Shown piece after piece: positions 55,469-64,000 of a stretch of DNA of 64,000 nt. The position numbers and the translations under genes are program-made. This DNA comes from Catenaria anguillulae PL171 (Eukaryota; Blastocladiomycota; Blastocladiomycetes; Blastocladiales; Catenariaceae), in contig MCFL01000019.1 of assembly GCA_002102555.1 (NCBI GenBank), positions 186,001-250,000 on the forward strand, given 5' to 3'. Positions within the stretch are counted from its first letter, which is position 1; every line of letters starts with the position of its first letter. The notes under the pieces are model-generated. The model did no database searches and was not told the DNA's origin. It was given only the letters and a program-made list of their open reading frames with translations.

Positions 55469-56664
55469 GCAGGGTGGGCACGAGTTGAGCAAAGATGTTT
55501 GTGTACAGTTGTTTTTTTTTGTTGTTTTCTCTCAATTTCAACATCCCATCCCATCGATCACATTGTGTATTCTCTTTGCACGCATTTGGTTTCCATTCTA
55601 CAACATCTTCAGTCAGCTGACCAAATGTACATCTAGCGAACTTGCAAGCTGGGACTAACGGATTTATAATCAGGTCAGAATATATTGTACGAGATGGCAA
55701 GTTATGGGTCAGATCTTGAGTGGTAATTGTCTCGCGCAAAGACGCAAGTATAACGGACCATACTATTTATATCTTGGGCATTCATTTACGGGATCAGCAA
55801 CTTGATGCTGGCAAAGTTTATCCCTTTCCTTCCGCATAACTGCCGCAACGCGGGACTCCAAAATGTTCCCATCGCTTGACATCTCTGTCCCACTGCTTTT
55901 GAACCTTATCCCAGTGGATCCGAAAGCCTGCATCCCACAACCTGTCGGCCGACCCACAGTCTGTGTCGCTCGGCACATGAATCTGATTGGATGCCTCGAT
56001 TCGATCATCGGGTACTTTGGCACGAAACATGCCCGTCTTGGTGTGCAATTCCATCACATGCTCCATATCCTTTCAGTGGTCGTCCCTCGCCAATAACGTA
56101 TCCCTCACGCTTTACTGCCTCGCCTCCTTCTTGTACGGGAAGCTTCACTGTTGCTATTTACATTTGTGCAGATTTCTGCATTTGTTGTTAAGACTGGGGA
56201 GACCGAGAAGGAGAGAGTGAAACCGGCCTCTGGGTCCTGAGAAAACGTTCGCAGTCTCAATGCCAAAGGCTGGCGGATGGGCGCTGGGGTGGAGGCATAT
56301 TCATGGAGAGTCGGAAGCATTGGTCACAACAATACTGGCATCGGCATAAAATATGTGGGAGGTCAGGCCAAATGGAAATCAGCTGCAAGTCAATCGACAA
56401 TGGACGGCACCTTGTCTCGCACGTTATTCAGACAGTGTAATACACAATCCACATATGTATGCAATGCGACAAAAAGAAGACATGCACGATGAGCATCGGA
56501 GAGACAAACAACACAACAAGAGGATACAATAGTGAAGTACAAGAACAGGGAAAGATGAAAATGAAACGGAAATGTACAGTCAACCACCTCACCTCCACCT
56601 TAACACAAACACGACAAACACAACTCGCCTGCATGCACTTTGGGGAGCGAGACACACGTACACC
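55469..56664. other. Convergent intergenic region
   Basis: 1.2 kb between kelch B (+) and MPS1 (-). A minus-strand ORF, 56066-55818, has protein-like composition (DAGFRIHWDKVQKQWDRDVK) but no start context, splice partner or family. I leave it unassigned. Confidence 0.4.
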
Positions 56665-59591
56665 TCACGGAAGCCGGAACCGGTGCCTCTCATTGACATA
56701 TGCATCGGGATTCAAAAACGGATGCGCCAACAAGGAGTCGATATCCGCGCGGTCCGCATAGTCGTGCTGCAAACACTTTTCCATGCAATCAACCGCGCCG
56801 CCCAGCGGCACCCAAAAGACACCATCGTGGTCAAACCGGCCCGTGTACCTGAACCGCTCAAAGTCTTCCTGCGACATACGTGCGTCTTCGCTGGTGTGCG
56901 GCATGCGTTCCTTGAGCTGGAAGTATTCGATGGTCGAAATGGAGGCTGGGTCCGCAATCACGCGCATCTTTTCGATGGTGGTCTTGTACTTGTCAAACGG
57001 CGGGCGACCGTAGACCATTTGGTACTGGCAAACACAAAACGTACGTGCGGACGGGTGCAAGCAGCGGCGAGCGAACGCGCAAGTGTGAGCTCACGAATGA
57101 TTTTCAAGCATGGACGCCAAAAAACACTGCCAAAAGCGAAAAGCGGTGCGTACCAGAATACACCCCAACGACCACACATCCGCCGCGCGATTCAACACGA
57201 TATGACCCTCGGCTTTGTTGCCATAATTCATCGTGACCGCCTCGGGACTCATGTAATTGAGTGTCCCAATCGGAAGCTCCCACGTCGCCTTGGTCGTGTC
57301 GTCAACCATGATCTTGGAAATGCCTGGAAATATCGCACACGAGTGAATCGAGGCGCGGATCAAGTCAAGGAATGCATGAACAATTGGACATACCGAAATC
57401 GATGAGCTTGAGCTGCGACCTGACGATCAGAAAGTTTGCGGGCTTCAAGTCCGAGTGAATGACCTGTCAAAACGAGTTGCCCAAGACGCCGTGTGAGTTG
57501 ATCGCCCACGGAAAACCACAAGTTGGGAACATCACACGAGAAAAAAAATGATTGAACCTTGTGTTCATGCACTGCCTTGACTGCCTCGAGCATTTGGCGC
57601 CAATAATACCGAACAAACGTCAAATCAAGCGGCTTGTCCTCGCGCATCTTCAACGCCCTGGCCATGTCGGTTTCGCCCATTTCCATAACCATGGATAGCA
57701 CACCCCGCGCCGTGTCCACCTCATACTCCCGCAAGAGCACGGCTGATGGACACTTGGCCTTGTTGAGCATACTAAGCGTCTGGACCTCCTTCACTGCGGC
57801 GCTTTGCAACGGGTCCTTTTCCCCTTTGAGTAACACACGCTTGCTGTTGCAACACACGTATCGTGCGTTTTGTGAGATCAACAATGAATCAAGACACGCA
57901 AGCACTAAAGGATGGAATTGCATACGAAGAAAAAACGTACAGGGCCCACAACTTTGGAGAGTCCGTTTTCATGTCGCTTTGCAACACCACGCGCCACACT
58001 ATGCTCGTCCCGCCCTTGCCAATGACGGCTTGCTTGACGTAACCTGTCTCGTTGACCCACATGACAAGGTCGCCCTGCCGCTCATCATCGCGCCTGGACG
58101 ACGACGACAACGATGACGACGTCGACCGCGCCTCTCTGCGCTCAAAATCAAGATGCCTGCGGTTTTCTTCGGCCTGATCAACAGCCGGCGGTTCGGTCGA
58201 ATCTTTGCCCGACGGAAGCTCACACGTCTCGCCCGTATTTTCGTCAATCCGCTTGCCCGGCCCAGGCGGATACCATTTGTGCTTGTGGTTGGAACCTGCC
58301 CCCGACGCCGATGACGCCAAGTACGAGTGAGGAGCGGCCGACGAGCGCGGCGGCGGCGGGGCCGGGGTGCCCCTCGGCGCACGGTGACGTGCATCGGACG
58401 GATGCTGCACGGTATCGTCGGGGCGCACAATGGAATTGTTGATTGGCGTTTGAAGCATCACGCGTTGGTTGGCGCGGTTCGCGTTCATGATTGCGGCGGC
58501 CGGGTTGGAACCAGATGCTTGCGCGGGCGTCTGGTGCATTGCGCGGTGAGGTTCAAATGCCGTGGCAATCGGGTTGCGGACCGTGGCGGATGCCGTGAAA
58601 TTGGACCCTGATGCCGTCGGTGTTCCGGGAATCACAACCAACTCGACAGGCTTGCTGCTGCCGGAGCGCGCCACCGTTTCGGTCTTGCGCGCAACCTCGG
58701 CCACGGCTTTGGCCTCGTCGGGATATGGCTCCGTGGGCGTAATGTCGTAATCCATGGTATCCTCCTCGTACGACCTGCGCCTTTTCTCCCAAGGTTCGGG
58801 TTGGCGCGGAGGATTAAGCGCCGCGAGCCGTGCCTCCAAAGCTTCGGTGAAATCGTGACGTGGGGGCTGCTCGTGACGTAGCATGGCAGGTGTGATGAAG
58901 TCGGCGCCAGTCGCTGTGGGGTCCACGTCGACCATCTCGAAGAACGAGGGCGGTTTGGTCGTGGTGTGTGTGGTGGCGTTCGGCGTGGAGACGCTAAGGC
59001 TGGTGGGGGCACGGCGCACAGCCGATGAGGATTGCTGCTGTTGCTGATGCTGTGGCGGTTGCGGTTGTTGAGATTGTTGAGAAGCGGACGCGAACGCGGA
59101 ACGAGATTGAGATTGTCGAAGGGCAGGCGGGAGCAAGACAGTCAAGTTGTCACCTGGCTGAGCTTGGGAGGTCGCTGATCCATTGCGTGCTTGTTGGATT
59201 ACCTCGAGAATCTGAACACAAATACGGTCGTCAGTCGCTCGTTGGCGGCGCGCATTTGCAAAGCAATGAAATCGGGCCCTACATCGGGCAATTTAGCCTC
59301 CTGCTTCTGCTGTGGCACTTGTTGAGATTGTTGAGACGGTGGCTGGGGCACGGGCAACCCAAATGCGGCCCTAGGCCCGGCACTTTGAAAGGAAGCGGGC
59401 GTCGTGGGAGCGGCTCCAAACGAGCTGGAAGCACCACCGCCGAATCCAAATGTCGACGCACCGGCTCCCGGCTGCTGGCCCGCTTGCGGATGGCCGAACG
59501 GCGTGCCTTGCTGGCGGCTGAATGGCTGTCCTTGTTGGCCGCCGCGGCTATTGTTATTGTTCCTGCTGCTGTTGTTATTGGTGGCCCACAT
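56665..59591 (-). CDS. MPS1: MPS1/TTK-family dual-specificity kinase
   Basis: Kinase of the spindle assembly checkpoint and, in fungi, spindle-pole duplication. Six exons, 59591-59283, 59211-57941, 57843-57558, 57463-57394, 57323-57154 and 57024-56665, close to 821 aa. The N-terminal ~400 residues are disordered, rich in Gln, Asn, Pro and Ser. The kinase starts at [14 protein letters not shown], with the lysine in LWALKRVLLK (across intron 2). It has [11 protein letters not shown] (the MPS1-type HSDLKPAN, not HRDLK), LKLIDFGISK (across intron 4), the activation segment [12 protein letters not shown], and [20 protein letters not shown] (across intron 5). A short C-terminal extension ends RHRFRLP. 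The first intron choice (71 bp) makes exon 2 begin [10 protein letters not shown] in phase. Confidence 0.9.
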
Positions 59592-60152
59592 GGTGAATCA
59601 AAATCGGGAGGTGCGAGCGTTTTGAGACCACGCGCACGTGATGTGGAGGCGGATGGAGGCGGAGAGGCGGCGTGCGAAAGGAAAGCAAAGTCGTCGTCGC
59701 TCAGGATGGATTGTCGATCAGATCAGAGAGGCTGGCTCGGATGAAGGGAAGTCTCGAAAAGCAAGGGATGGCTCTGAAAGCGACTCTGGCGGCAGACAAA
59801 GGGACAAACCATGCAATGCGAGTAGTTTCGCATGAGCCGGACTGACATTCATATGGGTCGCATATGGCACAATATCCTTTTTTCTATGCTCATGTATTGC
59901 GCTATGTGAGAAGCTGTTCGAATCTTTATGGACGCGTCAAGGCCCTCGATCTGTCTCCCGTCTTTTTTTTTTTTTTTTTTTTTGGAGCTGTTCGCTCTGT
60001 CTGCACTTGGTACCGCCTCCCGTTCGCTGGTCAGGCTACGCCGATTCGAGTCCTATTCCGCAAGCATGAATGCGTAAACTCCTGGCATAAACACATATTT
60101 TTGCATTGCAAGCAGGAGCGCGCACTGCATTCACCGCCGTATACAATTCAGG
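59592..60152. other. Divergent promoter region with a 21-base T tract
   Basis: Lies between MPS1 (-) and the receptor gene (+). A homopolymer of 21 T spans 59963-59983. No coding signal. Confidence 0.5.
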
Positions 60153-63100
60153 ATGCATCGATCGCCCACGAAATGGATTCTGTTGCTCTTAACAATTGCA
60201 TTCGCGGGCTTACGTTTGTGTCTTGCCCAAGTGACACACCGGATCGCCACCTGCCTCTCTCCGAATGAAACAGAATCGTTTGGATGGATTACTGCCGATG
60301 TGTCCGCGCTCGCTTCAGGCTTTCGAAAGCAGCCGTCTCCAGCCAAGGTTGTACTAGAGGCTCATTCCTGGGCAAGGTAACAATAGTGAACAAGAACCGA
60401 GTGATTGCATGTCGCTCACGCTGCTCATGTGTCTTTGATTGACAGCTCTATTATCGTGACAAAAGTGGCACACATTCTCCTCTCCGATGTCCTTGGCGCC
60501 AACGCGAGTCTGGTCGAATATGGCGGAGCATCACAGGCATACCCTCGCATTAGCCAGGGTGTCACGGACGCTGTCTTTGAACTGTGGCCATCAAGCAAGA
60601 ACGAACAATACGTAAAATACGTCCTCAAGCAAGGAACTGTCGTCGACGGGGGAACCATTGGTTACGCCGGGAAAGTTTCTTGGTTTGTACCGACAAAGCT
60701 CACAGAGACCTATCCATCGCGCATCTTTGACTCTTGGCGCGCTTTCCGCGACCCATCCGTCTTGCAATACTTTCCCGCTGCAGGTACCACTCAGCCCGCG
60801 AGAACCCTGAGTGGCGGGTACCTTTGTGACTCTGCAAAGTATCCGTACTGTTCCAACGGCATTTTTGTCCCGCCACAATGCCAGAGCTCACAGTTTGCCT
60901 CTTGCCGCGAGTTTTGGGCTGTCGACCCGAGCTATTCGGCAGGCGAAAACGAGCAGAGAATTGTGACACTCCAACTGTCACTGGTGGTCGTGTATGTGGG
61001 AGCGGCGCAGTTTGAGAGTAAAGTCAGAGAGTGTGCGAGGCAGGGAGTGAGCGGGTGCCTCTTTTACTACTGGTACGAGAGGAAGATACCATATCATTTG
61101 GCTGCTCTGACACGGGGAACTGCATTGGCTTGATTCAGGACACCTGAATTATTGCCCTCACTTTACAAGTTTACAGCCGTCAACCTCCCCCAATTCGACT
61201 CTCTTTGCTACAGCAACTTTAGCACCACGGCTGTCGGCCAACCCGAAAATTTTCTGACATGCGACTGGACAACCGAGCTGTTGCAAAAGATATACACCTC
61301 GTCGCTGCGGACTCGCGCACCGCAGATTGCCAGTTTCATTCAAGCCATGAAGCTGGGTGACATTGAAATCAACAACTTGCTTCAAGAGTACAACCGAACT
61401 CAAGATTACTTTGACGCAGCGTGCAGTTGGGTCAAACGCAGTGCATCCGTTTGGTCGTCGTGGATACCTCCAGTGCCTCCTGGTTTCGGTACATCTATAT
61501 CCCACGACCAACCTCTTGGGTCGTTTTGTGTCCTCTTTTCCCTAACCGTCACATGTCCTGCCCTTTCCAGCGACCACTCTTGACATTATCTCTACGTCGG
61601 ATACCATCGCCACGGTCACCCTGTCCCTCAGCGGCATCCTTCTCGCAACCTACCCATTCACAGCCTATCTGCTACTCGACAACCGCCGCACGCCAGCCCT
61701 GCGAGCGCAATCGCCGACATTTATCTTTCTTATCCTACTCGGCGTCTCGCTCACAACGCTATCGGTTGTTCTTGACACGCTCCCTCCCTCATGGACTACA
61801 TGTGTTTCCCGCGTCGCCACGCTCTCGGTCGGCATGGCCGTGGTGCTTTCAAGCACCATTGTGAAAACCGTCCGCATCTACCTTGTGTTTGGCAACAAAC
61901 GCATTCGCGGGTCAGCGCTCGCAACGTCTCGGCTCGTGTCGGCCGTTGCGGCAGCCGTCATGGTGCACTTGATTCTGGTGGCCGTGTGGTCCGAGGTATA
62001 TGCCCCACAGGCTGTGTTGGTACAAACATCATTGACGAGGCATACGCTTGTCTGTGGCGTGGACCCGGCGCGCACGGGCGGGACGAGTGGAGCGGGGGTC
62101 TTGGGCATTATGGGAAGCATGCTCGGATTGCATGGGATCATGCTGGTTGCGGCATGTGTGTACAGTTTCAAGGTATGCCTACGGTCCCCACGGAGTGAGT
62201 CCGGCACAAGTTGATGTTCACGTTATGAGTTGCTTTTGCGCAGGTGCGAAAAGTAGCAACCGAGTACAACGAGTCCAGGTTCATTGCGCTCTCGTCATAC
62301 AACATCTTTCTTGCTGTCGTCATTGTGTTTGCCATCGAGTACTCGGCCGTTTCCTTTCGAGTTTGTTGCCCTTTCTTTCCACTGTGTCCAACCCAATCCA
62401 ATCCCTAGCCGACTCTCACTGTGTCCTTCAATTTTACCTGTAGGCCCAATACGCGATCCGCTCACTCGTCACGCTCTTTTCCATCTCTGGCGTCTATGCA
62501 CTCATGGTCTTGCGCCCCGTTGCCGAATCCATCTTGACCACACGCCGGTCCGTGACTGGCGATGGAGCGCCCGTTTCGCCCAGTGTCATTCGCAATGCCA
62601 TTATGAGCAACGTAGCCAAACAGCCAGAAAATGGACTCGTGTCGTTGAATTCATTCATGCCGAGCAACGGAACAGCACCGGCCACGGGTGGAGCAGGCGG
62701 CAAGGAGCAGAGAGACGTCGGCAAATCGACCGTGGCGTGTGTACGGCTCTCTCTCGTTTCTTTTTTTCCCTCACAACTTGATCGGAATGGAAACAAGGCT
62801 GATTGTCGCCCTTGGACTCTGCAGTCCATGAATGTCAGCACCGCATTTGCGATGCGTAAAGCTGGTCTGTTCCGGCGCTGGAGACCAGTGACGCTGTGTT
62901 TGATTCACGGCGCCAAACGTGTCCTGCTCCTTGTCCAATACGATGACGAACTGGTCCGTCACTTCCATGAGAGTCTTTTTTTCTGCTTTTATTTTTGGTT
63001 CTTCATGCTGACCTGGGAGAAGGGAGAAAACACAGACTGGCACAACCTACTCAGCCAACGTGGCCGCGTCCCTCCTCACGCGCGGGGCGCCAAGCAACTC

Positions 63101-63407
63101 GTCACCTGCCTCTTCCTCGGATTCGCATGCGTGCCAGTTCCAGTTGTTCCTCAATACCCAATCGTATGTTGTGCAAGCATCGACCCATGCGCAGGCCGAG
63201 CAATGGGCCAGAGATATCAACTTGGCGTTTACGGGCGATGCGACCGTGTCCGGGTTACCGAGAATTGTGTCGGTGCGAGCAGTTTGGGCAAGCATGGGCC
63301 GGTCGGCGGCTGGGAGTACAAGTGAAAGAAAAAGTCGCGAAAGAGGCGAGAGCTCTGGAGGGCAACAGCAGCATAGAGCCGTCAAGGGAAAGGCTGGGTT
63401 GGAATAA
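60153..63407 (+). CDS. Class C GPCR with OpuAC-type solute-binding ectodomain
   Basis: Eight exons, 60153-60376, 60446-61072, 61139-61482, 61571-62172, 62244-62360, 62444-62740, 62825-62972 and 63055-63407, close exactly to 903 aa. Signal peptide: WILLLLTIAFAGLRLCLA. The ~420-residue ectodomain resembles glycine-betaine/quaternary-amine periplasmic-binding proteins (LGANASLVEYGGASQAYPRI, then GVTDAVFELWPSSKNEQYVK and IGYAGKVSWFVP). Seven hydrophobic segments follow in class C manner, with TVTLSLSGILLATYPFTAYL as helix 1, a basic VFGNKRIR loop, and VYALMVLRPVAESI after helix 7. The ~190-residue tail ends in a segment like the last strand and helix of a PH domain (SYVVQASTHAQAEQWARDI). A ligand-sensing role at the zoospore or hyphal membrane is inferred. 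Confidence 0.82.
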
Positions 63408-63470
63408 TGTTGTCAATGTCCTTCTGTGCCTCTTTTCTTCTGGTATCTGCACACTTCAGCTATTCATGTG

Positions 63471-63476
63471 AATAAA
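63471..63476 (+). terminator. Polyadenylation signal AATAAA
   Basis: AATAAA lies 63 bp past the receptor stop codon and only a few bases from the end of the convergent POP1-like gene. Confidence 0.45.
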
Positions 63477-63481
63477 CAAGG

Positions 63482-64000
63482 CTAAACATGAACCCATCCA
63501 ACCTTTGCCGGATACACAACATTCCCGCTCGTCTTCCTAACCAAGACCCAGCCAGCCCGCTTGCCCACCACGTCGCTCAACTTGACCACGGCCATGACCC
63601 TGGTCCTTCCCTCGCTCAACGCGAACCTCCCCGTGGTCACATACCCAACGACGTCGCGAAGCTCACCCGTTTGATCCACGTATGCGCCCGCATTCACCTC
63701 GGCAGCCTCGTCCCACGCCTCTTGCGTAACAATCCGCATCCACTTTGCACGCTGCACATCGGGCATGGCGTATACAATCGCGTGCTCGCCCGCAGCCCCA
63801 CGACCGGGCAACGTCAGCGACACGTGCACCAAGGCCTCATTGAAATCCCCCTCAATCATCTCCCGCACGCGCGCCACATTGTCCCTGACCTCGCCCACTT
63901 GCGCGGCCATGGCACCCGACACGAGCCACGCGCGCTTTCCCCACTGTGGCATAAACGGGGCATCCACCATCAGCTTTTCATAATTCACACGTTTCCCACT
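63482..64000 (-). CDS. POP1-like RNase P/MRP subunit, C-terminal part
   Basis: The frame is open from the right edge to the stop at 63482, giving ~170 residues. The end matches the POP1 C-terminal domain pattern: EALVHVSLTLPGRGAAGEHA, a gap, then VVGYVTTGRFALSEGRTRVM and GWVLVRKTSGNVVYPAKV. In POP1 proteins the GxVTxGxFS...G and LVRN..YxxAKV elements close the protein. POP1 is the largest protein subunit of nuclear RNase P and RNase MRP (tRNA and rRNA processing). The 5' part, including the POP1 N-terminal and POPLD domains, is outside the window. Assignment rests on the C-terminus alone. Confidence 0.6.
   Translation of the reverse strand, partial: SGKRVNYEKLMVDAPFMPQWGKRAWLVSGAMAAQVGEVRDNVARVREMIEGDFNEALVHVSLTLPGRGAAGEHAIVYAMPDVQRAKWMRIVTQEAWDEAAEVNAGAYVDQTGELRDVVGYVTTGRFALSEGRTRVMAVVKLSDVVGKRAGWVLVRKTSGNVVYPAKVGWVHV

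Noticed and set aside
59212-59225. A 14-bp intron at the end of MPS1 exon 1
   Set aside because: Using the upstream donor at 59282 instead gives a normal 71-bp intron with the same acceptor and correct phase.
1-64000. CRISPR arrays, bacterial operons or ribosome-binding sites
   Set aside because: Spliced genes and eukaryote-specific families throughout; the only regular arrays are the coding repeats noted.

Overview
This window is nuclear DNA of a zoosporic, early-diverging fungus. Genes are intron-bearing, with short introns of about 50 to 110 bp, and closely packed. Codon use favours G or C at third positions. Several genes are expected in a flagellated fungus and are absent or rare in Dikarya: a TPPP/p25-alpha protein, a soluble PAS-guanylate cyclase, a WNK kinase and a class C (glutamate/GABA-B type) seven-helix receptor. 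A Blastocladiomycota or chytrid lineage fits best. This is inferred from gene content, not from a marker gene. Exon models were built by hand from GT..AG sites and codon phase. For almost all multi-exon genes the phases close exactly; the exceptions are stated.

Layout. 1-3.7 kb: the 3' part of a spermidine-synthase-like gene, then tyrosyl-DNA phosphodiesterase (TDP1). 3.7-13.9 kb: a gene-poor accessory tract with decayed coding relics, a broken uncharacterised mobile element, a Harbinger transposase scrap beside it, and one intact RING-like gene. 13.9-21.3 kb: a small orphan gene, the guanylate cyclase (minus strand), the NatC catalytic subunit NAA30, and TPPP. 21.8-30.2 kb: a tetraspan membrane protein with a disordered N-terminus, a striking eight-repeat protein with curlin-like periodicity, and the WNK kinase (minus). 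33-41.5 kb: a disordered orphan, a decayed gene, valyl-tRNA synthetase with a mitochondrial presequence (minus), and a PIF1-like helicase relic. 41.9-55.5 kb: a secreted type I membrane protein, then a plus-strand block ordered kelch A, orphan X1, orphan X2, kelch B, in which the two kelch genes are paralogues and the two X genes are paralogues. 56.7-64 kb: an MPS1/TTK spindle-checkpoint kinase (minus), the class C receptor with a bacterial-type solute-binding ectodomain, and the C-terminal part of a POP1-like RNase P/MRP subunit cut by the right edge (minus).

Possible joint themes are zoospore signalling (receptor, guanylate cyclase, TPPP), osmotic or chloride sensing (WNK), and a lineage-specific surface module (the kelch/X block). 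The most notable single observations are: an 18-base C tract that throws the guanylate cyclase PAS region out of frame by one base; a TGA that replaces a Trp codon in X2; the amyloid-like repeat protein; the kelch-X-X-kelch locus; and the mobile-element relic.
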